Assembly: GCA_037043015.1 (NCBI GenBank)
Contig: CM073324.1
Location: 14,343,013 to 14,407,012 of the forward strand
From: Bryum argenteum
Lineage: Eukaryota > Streptophyta > Bryopsida > Bryales > Bryaceae
Length of the DNA stretch: 64,000 bases
Direction of reading: 5' to 3'
In this document: in pieces, positions 1 through 11,961 of the stretch
Layout of the letters: every line of letters starts with the position of its first letter
Position numbering within the stretch: the first letter of the stretch is position 1
Position numbers and translations under genes: made by a program
Notes under the pieces: model-generated
Told to the model about the DNA's origin: nothing
Database searches by the model: none
The model's input: the letters and a program-made list of their open reading frames with translations, nothing else

Positions 1-866
1 TTTTTTCATTGTACCATGTGGTTCACAAACCCATTCCAATACTCCAATTTCCTTATGAGTATGCTTTGGAAGCTCGACGAAATACTAACTACACCGAACT
101 TGTGTTTCAAAAGTTGCTAACCAAACTGACGTGGTACTTTCAAACAAGAATCTCCGATTAACATTCTCAAGTAGTAACTTAACAAAATTATTTTAGAATA
201 TACTCATTTGGACGCGGTGCTTAGAGTTACCAATATATTTCTTGTAAATAAATGACCATGCTATCAAAAGTGCGCAAACATAGGGGTCAAATTCAAATGC
301 TTAAATACGCTTCAAAAGTACATACCATTGCTGGGTCATCGTACCCGTTGAGAAAGACTTGGTCATAGACGCAACAATCCACCCACCCTTAGATGGGTGT
401 CCATGCATGTCCCCGCGACAACGATGATGCCATATGATGCCCCCGTAAGTCATGGGGCTGTAGCAGAATAATTGTTCATCCATGAAGCATAACTTATGGT
501 CCATCACCATGGACCCCACTCGCTTAGTCGCAATAAAGGGTATGATTGGTGAGCACGAATATACAAGAAAATAAAACACAAGGGCCATCATTTGATCCAA
601 TTGCTTTTTTTTGTGACAATGAGAATGAGAAGGGCACATGCAAGTCAGCAATGAAGTTGGGGCATCATGTGCTCCTCCATCAATGTTGCTTTTTGCCCAT
701 CTCCACTGACCGCACTTCGTTTGGATCTTTTGAAATCTACATCGTTTATGGATGGCAGTTACGAGTCGACAAATTTGTCAGTACCCTGCCCGTCTAAAAG
801 CTAGCAACTGTGTTCATTTTCCTGTTGCTGTAATGTACTCCTCCCTCAAAGCAACCAAGATTTAGT
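1..866. other. Intergenic, no gene recognised
   Basis: AT-rich sequence with no frame I can assign to a family. The longest open frame is on the minus strand at 301-651; it shows no motif I can name and may be remnant repeat DNA. Confidence 0.5.
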
Positions 867-1111
867 TTAACCCCTAAAGATCCACGATGTTTTGGGAGCT
901 TGAAATCCCAACACTGACCACTATGTACTAATGCGGGTACGTCCAATATTTTTGGAAATTTTTGATAACTTCAACCGTAGGATCTTGAGGTAGACTACCA
1001 TAGGTAGTAGTGTGGAAGTTTCAACCGTTGGATCATCATTGGATGTGAGATCGTAACATTTGAAGTTGACCGTAAAAGCCCAATTGGTGGTCGTGGTTGT
1101 TTAGGGGTTAA
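867..1111. mobile_element. Short TTAA-bounded MITE (245 bp)
   Basis: TTAA occurs at both ends (867-870 and 1108-1111). The terminal inverted repeat reads TTAACCCCTAAA at each end, followed by a looser CCACGA match. There is no coding capacity. The right TTAA is shared with the next element (1108-2965), so one inserted at the other's terminal target site. The CCC...GGG ends next to TTAA match the larger elements in this window, so I place it in the same piggyBac-like group by inference. Confidence 0.7.
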
Positions 1112-2965
1112 CCCTTACACGTCCATGGGGTTTGAAATGGGCAGCCCAAAATTGGATCAACCATCTTTTGGACTTGGGCATCAGAAATAGACGAATAGTG
1201 CATTTTTTGACCCTGGGCATCATGAATGAACCAATCAATGATGAGCTTGCAACCTCCTACAAGGTTATGTATTGTGGTATTATTTTCAGTTCCTTTTCAA
1301 GAATAAAAATTAATAGTAAAGTTCGTTCCAAGGAGGTGATGTTTAAATAGGGATACTTCTAAGTTAAATCCAGGTAGGTCATTGCAACCAAAAATCAGAG
1401 AAGGTAATTTCCGTTCTATAGAATTTCACAGGTACAAGTTTAACCTTAAATTGTTCTAATTACTAATTGAATAATATTCTTGCATTATTGTTTAAGTTAG
1501 GATGATTCTCCCAGTAGGTGTCTTCTTCCACTGCAAGTTTTCGCTTATTTTATACTTTTCTCCAACTCGGCAAGATCAGCACTGCAGCTTAGTCTTTTCC
1601 CTTGCGATACTCCAACTCGGCAGCCATCACCTCTTTTGTATCAAATCGGTACATCAATCAATTCGGCAGTTACAGACCGATTTGTTGTTACTTGCTTCAA
1701 TTCCAGCTTTTCTCTTAATTCTCATAATACTTTTTACTTCACTCAAATCCCTAATTGGATCACGCTATTCAACTTAGATCCTCTTTCTTCGAATACAGGC
1801 TCATTACCCGATTCGGACACTCAACAGCAATACACAACACTTCTCACCAATTCGGCTGTTAAATCAATTGCACTATTTTCAACCACATGCTTGCATCACA
1901 ACCTATTTTGTAATTTTCTCTTGCTTCAAATCATATACTGACTCCAATTCGGACCAGTTCCAATACATAAGCAACTAACTCTCAGTTGGAATCCGCACCA
2001 ACTCGTTACACACTTTTCTATTCCAATTTAATATTGTACGACCAATTCGGCATTCACTCACTTCCTACTTGACAATTACAACTCTGAACCCAACTTGGAC
2101 TACAACGACATCACAAAACCCACAACTTGGGATAAAAATTTGCTTTTATATTCATTTACAGCTTACATACATTGCTCAATTTCTCATTACAATTTGTAAC
2201 ATTTTTCTATTTCAAATAGTTCATCACATTCATATCTCAACTTCACTCTCACTTTCTTTCTCACACTCCAATTTGAAACAATCACCAACAATAAAACAAT
2301 TACACGGCACCACGGCTGGGACACGAATTGGAATATTCAACAATCGGTCCTACACTCCTCGGCAGGAAGACTTTTATACCTTTCAAACGTTACTTGTTCA
2401 ACCGTTTGCCTACTTGGCACTGCTCCATATCACTCTCACATGCGGTTCCTTTCACACGCTCCCATTTGGCTTACTTTCCCACTCGGAATTTGCTTGACAA
2501 CTCGAACTTAACATGACTTTCTTGTGACTCCCTATTTGGCTTATATCCGACTTCCCACTTGTTGGATTCTCACTCGGCCTTTCTAATTTGACTGATTTGA
2601 CAATTCTAGCACTCCCAATTGCATTTTAATTCAACAATTCCACATGCAAAACCACCCAATTGAACACTCAATCTCGGCAAAAAGCTGGAATTTCCTTCAA
2701 ATTAACACTCCAAAATTGTCAAAATCACATCCAACATGTCTATCTACATGTATAACCCCAACCTACTTACCACATTCCTCTCAAAGCACAAAATCACTCA
2801 TACAAATTGTGATTTGAATCGTAAAATTTCACTTTTTGAATGCATCATAAGAAGGTGACCAGTTTGACATCATAAAATATTTGAAAAGTTGAGTACAATG
2901 AGAGCTATAGAGCATATTTTGTCGGAAAAGAGACCCTCGGGCTTCCTTGGGCGTTTAAGGGTTAA
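1108..2965. mobile_element. TTAA-bounded element, family C, split by a solo LTR
   Basis: It begins TTAACCCTTACACGTCC and ends GGGCGTTTAAGGGTTAA (TTAA at 2962-2965). Without the LTR at 1273-2748 it would be about 380 bp. It is homologous, in opposite orientation, to 41436-41794 and to the flanks of the LINE at 41814-45640. Shared blocks include the segment around 1140-1262 and the segment 2754-2900. Non-autonomous, with no ORF of its own. Confidence 0.75.
1273..2748. mobile_element. Solo LTR (1476 bp) with 5-bp TSD
   Basis: The inserted block starts TG (1273) and ends CA (2748) and is flanked by the direct repeat TGTAT (1268-1272 and 2749-2753). TG...CA ends with a 5-bp target duplication are the mark of an LTR retrotransposon. 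No internal region or second LTR is present, so this is a solo LTR left by recombination. The + strand is strikingly G-poor from about 1500 to 2700, and many of its G residues lie in repeated TCGGC/TCGGA words. The open frames inside it (for example 1502-1777, 1636-1941, 2069-2497) are chance by-products of the low-G composition. Confidence 0.8.
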
Positions 2966-4314
2966 CCTCTAAAAGAAAGAGAAGCTTAAAAAGGGTCTGG
3001 TCAAGTGGTTTCAAATAGATGCCCTATTTTTTACTAAGACTTTAACTTTGACTCAATATATCTCGAAATCCGTGCGGTAATAAAGGTTGGTGGATAGACT
3101 AATTAGGCGGTTGTAAGCATTATGCTACGGTTGGATTTCCCAATATTAAATTTGAAAATAAATTGTTCAATGATTTCAGATATGGCCGTCCGGAGGGTCA
3201 CCGTAGATACTTTGGAGTCCTTTGGAGCAGAAAGAGGTCCTAAGGTAGAATGAGTGAAACCAATCTCGGTCAGAATCCCACAAGGAATTGGCTACTCAAG
3301 TAGGAGGTATATTGTGGTTTTTGATTTTTGAATTTCAATGCACTCATTTGTGTGGATTTTTAAGTAATTGGGTTTATGTACACTATCGAGTTACACCTCC
3401 GAAAGTCATAACTAATTCACAATAGATTCAAAAAGGATGACACTAATTAGTCTAATCTCCTATATATTTTGCACATATGACATAATTTATGACTTTGACC
3501 ACTACCCGATGAGCTTATCAACTATATTTTTGCTAGTACTGAGCAGCTTACTTTAGACCAAGGGCGACCTTAATAACAACATTGGTGAGGTAGAATGCTC
3601 AAAACCAATGTTGGTGCAGTAATAGCTCATTAGACTCAACTACCCAAGAGGTATATTAGCTTATAGGGGTTGAACGTTCTAGCATGTGCCATCTTCTTAC
3701 ACATACAGGTCCAACTTTGGAAATTCCATATCTCATTCTGAAAGGGTTCATAATTCATAATTCAAGCATGTTAATTATTTCACTTACTATGCGCACACTT
3801 AACAATTGTTCGCATGACTAACTTTACTCTAGATTTGCCACCATGAAACGCGCACCACAATTGAGCACATTCTCTTATAGAAAACATCATAACCTCAACA
3901 ACATCCAATTCAACCACTGTTCCAAAGTTAATCAAATGTTTGTGTGTAACACTTTAGATGCCTCCCCTAAACGAGAGTCAGAGAAGCCCTCGGGTCAATC
4001 TGCTTAAGTAAAGATATATTTTTGTACACAAAAACTGAAACTTTGACTCAATATATCTCAAGATCCATACGATAAAAATGGCAAATAGACCAAATTAGAT
4101 AGCTATAAACAAAATCAAATTCAAAAAGACGTTGCTCACGGCTAAATTCAAATATGACCGTCTCGACGTTCTCCTCTCGTGGTTAAGCTGCAGCAGTTTC
4201 ACAGCTTGGATATCACCTTTGAAAATAACATAAAGTGTAAAGAAAATCCTTAATTTTTCTGTCGCAAACGTTTGTGTGAGCATGTTTTTCAACCTATGAG
4301 GCTCAAAGTATTTG
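2966..4314. other. Non-coding, decayed paired repeats
   Basis: No gene is seen. Two blocks recur in diverged form: 3042-3120 resembles 4028-4115 (both contain GACTCAATATATCTC), and 3243-3310 resembles 3583-3655 (both contain GGTAGAATG and GAGGTATATT). These look like remnants of an old repeat family or an internal duplication. Confidence 0.5.
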
Positions 4315-4325
4315 TTGTTTCTTTC

Positions 4326-4667
4326 TAAGGTCCCCCAAGCCTTGGCTTGGTGGTTAGTGCTCATGGCTCCCAATAAGGAGGTCATAGGTTCTATTCCCCA
4401 TGCTGGCCCACCTTAGTCCACCCAACTATGGTGGGGGGGGGGGGGGTTCTTGGACCTCATTCTATGGGTACCACAAAGCCCTTTGGGAGCATAACATGTC
4501 GAGTATCTATAAGGCATTAGGTAGGAACCAGCATAGTGTTCACCCCGAGAGAGGTTAGCAGTCTAGCCATTGGTGTGATGACCTCTGGGCATACATCCAA
4601 GGATAGGTCAAACGAACACTCTATTTACGCCAACCTCCAAATAGGTTGGAGTTTCTCTTCTTTTCTT
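4326..4667 (+). mobile_element. tRNA-derived SINE with LINE-like 3' tail
   Basis: The tRNA-like head has a box A-like TGGCTTGGTGG (4343-4353) and a box B-like GGTTCTATTCC (4387-4397), at tRNA-like spacing. The body runs to a perfect 7-bp hairpin at 4630-4649 (CCAACCT ... AGGTTGG) and a T/C-rich tail. An 11-bp target duplication, TTGTTTCTTTC, flanks the unit (4315-4325 and 4668-4678). The 3' part from about 4535 resembles the end of the LINE at 42055-45521. Related copies lie at 53660-54005 and 61265-61497 on the minus strand. It would be transcribed by RNA polymerase III from its internal promoter; it is non-coding. Confidence 0.85.
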
Positions 4668-4678
4668 TTGTTTCTTTC

Positions 4679-6660
4679 GAACAAGTGGATAATTTCACTT
4701 CTAACAAGTGGAAATTGTATGGTTGTTTTTGGATTGTATAAGTACAAGTTGCAAACAAACAGTGCCAGCCTTTTAATTCATGTGAAGATGACAATCACAA
4801 ACATCCCGCCTGCAAACGCAAAGAGCCAACGACCATCAGGTCTGCTCCGCCATCACCACCTCTGCCACTCTGTCGCCCACCCATTATTGAGCACCATTGT
4901 GTCAGACACCCACAATCACATATGCCCATTCTCTTTACATGATCCCCCTCATTCCAACTTACATGAATCCCCTCATTTCAACATACATGAATCCCCTCAT
5001 TTCAACACTTTTATTTCAGCCATCTTTTAGTTTCCTAGAACTTTTGAATTTGTAACCAGCCAAGTAGGAAAGTGCTCTGCTCATTGATGTGATTTTCTAA
5101 CAAAAAGTGCGTAAATTGCATATTTTCTGGCATCATTCAAGGTTTCCGCAGACGAGCTTGCGTAGCGAAGTTGGTATAATTTTGATGTGCACAGTGCAAA
5201 CTTGACGAAGTTTATATGAATTGGACCTTGTACACTACTGCTATCAATGTCAAGTTACCATAGGTTGGTTCGGTGTAGCATCAAATGAATCGTGGTGTTG
5301 TTCAACTTTGTAACTATTATGAAAGCCACAGTAATTTTTGATGCCATACCAGTGCAATAGTTGCTAGCAAGTTGGTGAGCACTTTAATAATGCTCAATAA
5401 TCTAGATTCTGAGTTCAGCAAACCCAATTTCCAGTTTTCTTCAGTACAGATCATAGCATACTTTCTGAAAAATAAAAAAATTGCTGGCGTAAAATGATGT
5501 AAGTTTTTGCTACGAACCTCCGGTATTTACAATAGGGGATACTGCAAGGTGAACCTCAAATTGATACCTCATCTTACAAAATTTGCTAACGTATGCAAAA
5601 AAAAAATAAAAAAATGAGTGGGATGTGACTATCAGCCCTGAAATAAATTTCAATGCTAGATAGCGCCAAAAGGCATGTCAAGCTGAGCTGATTGCGCGCT
5701 GTGGTGGACTCAAATAAAAGTGTTACAGTGGATGGTGACTGCATACAAATGGGCGTCCACTTAACTTACCTGAAATCAAGCTACGTAAACACGACGCGCG
5801 AATCGTCCTTTGTGTGGATCTGAGGGCAAATATTATCGAAGTGGATGTGAACAGGTCAAGAAATTGACACACACTCAAGCTGTGTTTGTTGAGATCTATG
5901 GCTGTAGCTACTGGAAAGCACATGCAAGGACGCGGCATCATGCTAGTTTCCGTCCCCGTTCACAACGACATCCCGGACACCCCGCCCCCGACATTATTTA
6001 GGCTATCATCATCAAACTCAAACTACACTCAACCTGCTCGCCCATTAGCTCCTGATCTGCATGCCTGTATTTACATTGCATTTTGCACGTAATTGATAAC
6101 ACTGACAGACATGCCTGAATCAAGTTTGTTGCAATGTCACAAATCATGCCACTAAGTTTCCTCGTGCGTGTGAGTTGTAATGGAAATCAGTCATGTATGT
6201 CTCTAATTGCCAATTTCGCAGTAATAGTAGAGAAACTTGACTATTACTTAGAAGAGGTTTCACTTCTTTCTTTTTTTTTCTTTTTTTTTTTTTTTTTTTT
6301 TGGGGATTTTAAGGATTTGACTGGTGTGTACAGATTTGCAGATTTGGCGTAGTTTTTGGTTACCATGTGATTTTCTGTCAATTTTGGGCTTGAGAAAATT
6401 GACTTCTGCCTACTGGCTGGTAGGATCTTGACAGTTTTCCCAGCTACCCACACTAGATGTGCACAGTATATTCAAGTGTATCGACACGCTATGGGAGTTA
6501 TGTTCATGTTGTATTTTCTCTCGATTCTATAAGTCATTGATTGTTTCGAGAAGCAAAAAGAAAATTTGTATTACTATACTTATAGCTTAGTTGAACGAAT
6601 AGCTAGCCTGGGCTGGCACCTCCTCATCAATGCAAGTATTTTTCTCACATTAAAGTATTG
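4679..6660. other. Intergenic, no gene recognised
   Basis: AT-rich with only short, overlapping frames. There is a poly-T run at 6271-6301 and an A-rich run at 5598-5615. A CG-richer patch at 5740-6000 has short frames on both strands without a recognisable product. Confidence 0.5.
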
Positions 6661-6674
6661 TGGTGATTACTATT

Positions 6675-7000
6675 ACAAACTGGTCAAGCCTGCACAGACA
6701 AGACCTGCGCATTCAAGCGAAAGTTGGAGGCCAAATTCCAGCTGCAATGGAAAGTACAATCGATTGTTTCAATAAAATTAAATTCTGTGAAATTAATTTT
6801 CCTTAATTTTCTTCTTTTCCTAAATTTCTTTTACACAAGTGATAATAGTACTTTATATCATTGCAAAGAGCGTTCATCGGAGAGTTAAGCTCAACTTACT
6901 GTTGGTGGAGACTCCGGTACAAATTGGTCAGCCTGCACAGACAAGACCTGCACTGAAGAGTACTACTGTAAGTTAGTGGGGTTTAGTAGGCCAATTTACA
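6675..7000 (+). repeat. Direct repeat pair upstream of the secreted-protein gene
   Basis: A segment of roughly 70-80 bp occurs at 6675-6744 and again at 6919-7000. Both contain TGCACAGACAAGACCTGC and end in a CAGCTGC block. The distance between copies is about 245 bp. Their role is unknown; they lie about 1 kb upstream of the start codon at 7918. Confidence 0.6.
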
Positions 7001-7917
7001 GCTGCCTTGTGTGAGGTGGTAGCATGGCATTGAGTGAGGCTCAAAGTTACAGGGAGGAGTAGTACGCTCTTGACTCTTGATTAACCTGGTTTGCGTTTCA
7101 AAATGAATCTCTGAAGGTGCAACAGCTATTTCACAATTAAGTGATCGAGTCTGTGTGTGCAACGTTTAAACTATGATCAGTAAAGTCTTCATTCAAACCA
7201 AGAATGTCAACACGTTAATTGCCCAAGTCATTTATGCGAATGAATTCCACTCTAAGCCATTTCAATGCTTACACCCCATGTCCATTGGGTACGTGAGTTA
7301 TGAACGTTTTCAGAGTAAGAATAATGCAGGAGTTTTCTGGAGGTGGATGAAAATTCATCCATAGTTGTTCGGGCTTGAGTATATAGAAGAGGAGTTGATG
7401 GTTTCGAGTTCTATGGCAAATGCTAAATTGAGCAATTCGAAAGCAATGCATAGTACTGAAGACTGATAGAATGCTGCAAGGACATTCATCCTTGACACAG
7501 GGAAGAAGCATTGTTTGACCTAAGACCGCGGTTGGGTACCTGTGACCACGGTCTCGGTACCGTCCAACAGTCGCGCGATGAAGGCAGCGCGACCACCCTT
7601 AAAGAGAAGCATGGTAACCTGCAGCAAGTAGCTGTAATGGCAGTAGTCCTGCACTGCCATCCATCGCCCGCACGACGTCTTGCATCGCCTCGCCCGTGAC
7701 TCATCCCCTCGTATCGTATCACTCCTTCAGCTCCACTCATCGCTTCGCATTTGCATGCCATTCATGAATCACTCATCTCTGGTGTTACCCCTCCAGTACA
7801 TCATTTCTCTCTCTCTCTCTCATTGCTTGCCCGCCCTCTCTACCCTTGTAGCAGCAGCCATACCCTTGTAGCAGCAGCGACTCCAGACTCAGTGTTTTCT
7901 TGCGTGCGAGGGTGGCC
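7001..7917 (+). promoter_or_regulatory. Upstream region and probable 5' UTR of the secreted-protein gene
   Basis: Composition shifts from AT-rich to GC-richer at about 7500. It holds a CT microsatellite (7806-7821) and an exact-looking 20-bp tandem pair at 7841-7860 and 7861-7880 (differing near the end), each ending in GTAGCAGCAGC. Such CT and GCAGCA tracts are common in plant 5' UTRs. The transcription start is not visible. Confidence 0.4.
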
Positions 7918-9105
7918 ATGGCGGCAAGAAGAGTGCTGCTCGCGGTGTTCTTGACTGTCTGCACATTGTCGGGAGCGCTCGCGTTCGAGAAGGAGGACAA
8001 GCCTAACAATTATCCCAACTTCGAGTTCCATGAGTCCGCGGCGGAGGTGAAGCCCCAGGGCAACTTCGAGTTCGCGGAGCGGACGCCCGAGGTCGCGGAG
8101 CGTACGCCCGAGGTCGAGCGGTACAAGCCCAACAACTACCCCGACTTCAAGTTCTCTGAGGACAGCAGTAGCCAGCAGTACAGCTTCGACGCGACTGAGC
8201 GCTTTCCTTCCGCGCAGGAGGACGACGTGTTCAATGCTCACCAGGGTACCCAGGTGTTTTACAAGACTGGCGACTCCGAGTACCAAGGCTCCGATGCCAG
8301 CAACAGGTACCCTTCGTCGTACGATCTGCTCAACTCCCAGCGCGAGCGTGAGAACAAGGCGGCCTATGATACTGAGGTGCGGTTCACGAATCAGAAGCAC
8401 GCTCCGGTCCAGAGCAGTGGTGGCTCGAACCGATTCTACACGCCGGCTAGTGACCCCGACTTCGCATTCCGGTTCGCGAAGCCTGAGACTGTGACTACGA
8501 ATGAGAATGCGTTCTCGCAGTTCAACTTCGATAACAGCGACGCCACCAGCGACCCCACTGCCACTTACGGCAGCACCTCCCCAGTGCTCGCTGCCAGCAA
8601 TCCTAAGCCAACTGCTCCTGTGGTAACCACCGGCCGCGGCTGCGCCAACATGTGAGCAACTTACTCCTATCCCAACTTCCACTTTTGCAGAGATAACGCA
8701 GCTTCGAGTGTACATTTTCCTGCTTTGCTTTCATGGCTCTCGACCTGATGATGGCGCTTGGGATTTGGCAGGTACTGGGCTGAGCATACAAAGCAGTGGC
8801 CATCGTTCTTCACCATCAACACGCAGGTGGCGCAAGCGTTCGGCACCAAGGCAGGCGACGTCTACGGCACCACCACACTGCTGCAAGCTCTATATGACAA
8901 CAGGGAGGATGGGTACAGCCAGCTTCTGAGCCATGGAACTGCGGCCTTGATGAACGCCTACGCCATGCCCAACTACGCCATGCGCCATGACGCCGTGATC
9001 GACCAATTCGTGGGCGCTTTGGCTTCCCGCACCGCGGCTGGCGCGCAAGCCCAGAAGTTCCTCAACGCCAATCATGCTTATGGACCCAATGAATGCCTGA
9101 ATTAG
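7918..9105 (+). CDS. Secreted protein with C-terminal GYWKNH-like domain
   Basis: Two exons, 7918-8651 and 8772-9105, give 355 aa; the intron is GT-AG (8652-8771) and splits codon 245. I chose ATG 7918 for its strong context (GCCATGG) and the signal peptide that follows (residues 1-23, ending ALA before Phe-Glu-Lys). Residues 25-235 are polar and low in complexity, with repeated KPNNYP(N/D)F, (A)ERTPEVAERTPEVE and F-x-F units. After Gly-Cys at 241-242 comes Y-W-x2-H-x3-W (246-254), then a TLLQAL stretch, an A-ALMNAYA helix and a C-terminal LNANHAYGPNECLN. This order matches the bacterial and plant domain that begins CTPGYWKNH: W-x2-H-x3-W, TLLxAL, A-x-LLNA, terminal Cys. The domain's biochemical role is not established; an extracellular or cell-wall location is inferred from the signal peptide. 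The 291-aa open frame on the opposite strand is a shadow of GC-rich codons. Confidence 0.8.
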
Positions 9106-10233
9106 GCGATCGATGCTACTTCAAGTATGATCATGTGAAGCTAGCTTGATGATTTCTTACTATTTCTTTAATTTCGATGTTCTTATGTCCGGTGGCTGGC
9201 GACATATCGATGATGATGATGTTCCTAATCCCGCAACGATGAGCTTTTGGTTGGTACCAGGATGCAGGGTCTGTAGTTGGCCGCACGGGTGATAGCTTAG
9301 GCTCGTACTCCTTTGTGGATTTTGTGCATGCCTTGTAATAACTTATCATACTTGCGACAGCCTCAATCACATTCCTCGCATTGTTGATCTTCGATGATTC
9401 ATTGTTCATTGACTGCATGCAATTCCTGTTCAATCTTCAGATGCTATCATGGAGTTACAGTATTAAATCAGTGTCTTCCTCTACGTGGATTTATGAGTGA
9501 TCCTTTTCAACATTATTTTACGGTGTTGCGGCTTTTTGTACGTAATTCGGACATCCAATAATGCTCATTGAAGATTGAACAGCGCAGGTGAATGCTTTAC
9601 AGGGGGTTTGGTACAATGTCGAATCTTTCATTATTTATGTCAGGGCAGTGGCTTTTGGGATGTGTATCTACAGCGGCAACAGGAGTAGGTTTACGAACCA
9701 CCTCAATAAACTTCTTATCTACCTTGAACCTCGAGCCAGAGTTCAATGGCCATTACTTTTTGGTACCATCATTAACCAGGGGTAGAAGTTCATGTCCGAT
9801 GGCTTTATTGAAGTTCATCGCAGTCCCCCAACCTATTTAAATCTACCCACCTAAACCATGCAGGAAACAGATCTGGTTCTGAATGTAATGCTCACTTTGA
9901 TAAAGCATTGTGTTACATTTTAGATCGAAAAGAATATGTCTTCCTTTGGCATTTCGGTAGATCAGATTCCTCTGAGTTGGAATTTCGGGCTGGAGAGGAT
10001 ATGTTCAACTGTTTCATGGTAATGCTGATTGCCATGGATGATCATTCGGAACAGAATGCGGGAGGTTTCTTATCAGGCAGGAACCATTGAGAATATGTTT
10101 AGCTGAATAACAAGGGATCGAAGTCACAAGGATGAAGTTGTTGCAAAATGATACGCTGAAGGAGAAGCAAACACATTTGTACGATTTTTATTAAATTTTT
10201 AAATAGATGAACATCATGTCTAGGTCTATGGTT
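9106..10233. other. 3' flank and intergenic DNA
   Basis: Follows the stop codon at 9103-9105. It is likely to include the 3' UTR, but no clear polyadenylation site could be fixed. No other gene is recognised. Confidence 0.5.
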
Positions 10234-10453
10234 TACACTAAATTTGATAATTAGTGTTAGATACACTGATTCACATAAACATGTTATAAGTTTGTACTGT
10301 TGTTCAATAATTTTACCCACTATATTGGCCAAGATGGGGGTCCTTATATAGTATCAGAATCAATGCTCTTGGTAATTTTTTAAAACAAAAGTAAAAACTT
10401 ATAGCATTTTCAAATTTTATAATAATCTAACACTAATTATCAAATTTAGTGTA
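10234..10453. mobile_element. Stowaway-like MITE with 29-bp perfect TIRs
   Basis: The 29 bases at 10234-10262 and at 10425-10453 are exact reverse complements. They start TACACTAAATTTGATAA. The outermost TA could be the TA target duplication of Tc1/mariner (Stowaway) elements, leaving CACTAAATTTG as the terminus. The element is 220 bp, AT-rich and non-coding. Perfect arms suggest a fairly recent insertion. Confidence 0.75.
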
Positions 10454-11956
10454 CAGCAAGAGAACTATCTATGGTAGGAAACCATTATTTTTGTGTATTT
10501 AAGGAATTCACTACATTTGGAGTGATTGGAATGAGTAGCTTATTACGTTTTCAGCGGCTAACAAGAAAAAATGATGAAGTTTCCCTATATTTACAATATT
10601 TTAAAGCACTTCAAAAAAAAATCTTCATAGAAATGACCAACTATATTGGGGCACCCTACTCCATATCTGCGTCGGGTACATAGAGGGCACACATAGGATG
10701 GTGAGATCTTCATAAGAGCAAGAATCTTGCCTGCACACACGCCTGCCTTTAGGTTCTACCTGTAGATTGTAGTCGAACTTACTAAATTGATACGGTAGTG
10801 GAAAGTTACATTTTGAGCAATGAAATATATGCATTAATTTTACACTAGAATTTACCCACTTCAGTTTCTGTGTCTCTGCAACTCTGAAATCCACTGTACA
10901 CAAGTGCCAAGGCCCGAATTTCTAAAATCAACTGTTAAACCATAAAAATCGTTATAGAGCTGAATTTTGATGCACTGAAATAAACACGTACATGAATAAT
11001 GAGAGAGAGCAGGGGAGGATTCCGGAGGAAGCAGGCATGGCGTTACAGTGGCTAGGAACTCAACTCACGAGCTAGCCCTTGAAGGTCACACAGGAGGCGT
11101 AGATTAGTGACTCTAGAGCAGTCAATATGTTTTGCTTTTCAAATTAAGCAAGATATTTAAAGGCATATTTTGAGAATCCAATTGTATGGATGTGACAATT
11201 AATGTGCACTATGTTCATAGAATTTTTTTGAGTAGCGATCAATCCTAGGGTTTTGGTGAGATGGCATAAAAAGAAACCACAAGACATTGAGTTAAAATTA
11301 GCTGCATGCTCTAGACAACTTTTTTTTTTTTTTTTTAAATACCGAACGGTGACACTACGACTCAATCCCAAGTGTGTTTATGATGTACATGCCTCGAAAA
11401 AATGCAGAGCAAATCTCTTAGCCAATTGATCGCAACTTGGGTGTGGCCGAATCTAATTCCACACTAGAATCCTTGTAGATCACAAGGTATGTCACAATAT
11501 GAGACGAGCAATGCATCATTAGAAAGCTACTTGTTCAAATACAAACTTCCTTTCAAAGTAAATTCCAAGGTACGAACTAGAGGACATACAGATACACAAA
11601 AAAAAAGGAGCGGCACGTTCAGACCGCAAATTGTCATGTGATGTGCTCCTAGGATTCTTGATGGAGGTGAGCCCTCTCTGTCTGTCTGTCTGACAAACAT
11701 GTGTATATTTTCTTCTTGCGGCACGGCACCGAGTGTCTTTGTGGTCCTTGCGATTTGGGATCTGGTGATTGACTGCGTCACGCACAAGTGTGTCAGACTG
11801 GTGTGTGAGAAATGTGTGTACACACATGCTCCTCAAGCTTCACACTTGCACTGCACTGTAGCTACTCTTGTCGAGTTTGAAAGAAGTGCACGCATCATTT
11901 TGCTAATCGAACAATCGCACCTTGTCTGTCATGTGGTTGCTTTTTTTTGGCTGCAA
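10454..11956. other. Intergenic, no gene recognised
   Basis: Short frames only, none conserved to my eye. A poly-T run lies at 11321-11336, and a short TCTG repeat around 11680-11692. Confidence 0.5.
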
Positions 11957-11961
11957 CATAT

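Noticed and set aside
301..651. Minus-strand 116-codon frame as a host gene
   Set aside because: I cannot match it to any family, and it overlaps a plus-strand frame. Too weak to list as a gene.
1502..2516. Overlapping frames inside the solo LTR
   Set aside because: The G-poor strand lacks TAG and TGA codons by composition, which opens long frames. No conserved motif is seen.
4333..4405. Possible tRNA gene (box A and box B)
   Set aside because: No cloverleaf or acceptor stem closes, the sequence continues as a SINE with its own target duplication, and two more copies exist.
7840..8715. 291-codon open frame on the minus strand opposite the secreted-protein gene
   Set aside because: It is an antisense shadow of GC-rich codons. 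It has no start context or recognisable motif, and the plus strand explains the region with a signal peptide, an intron and a domain.
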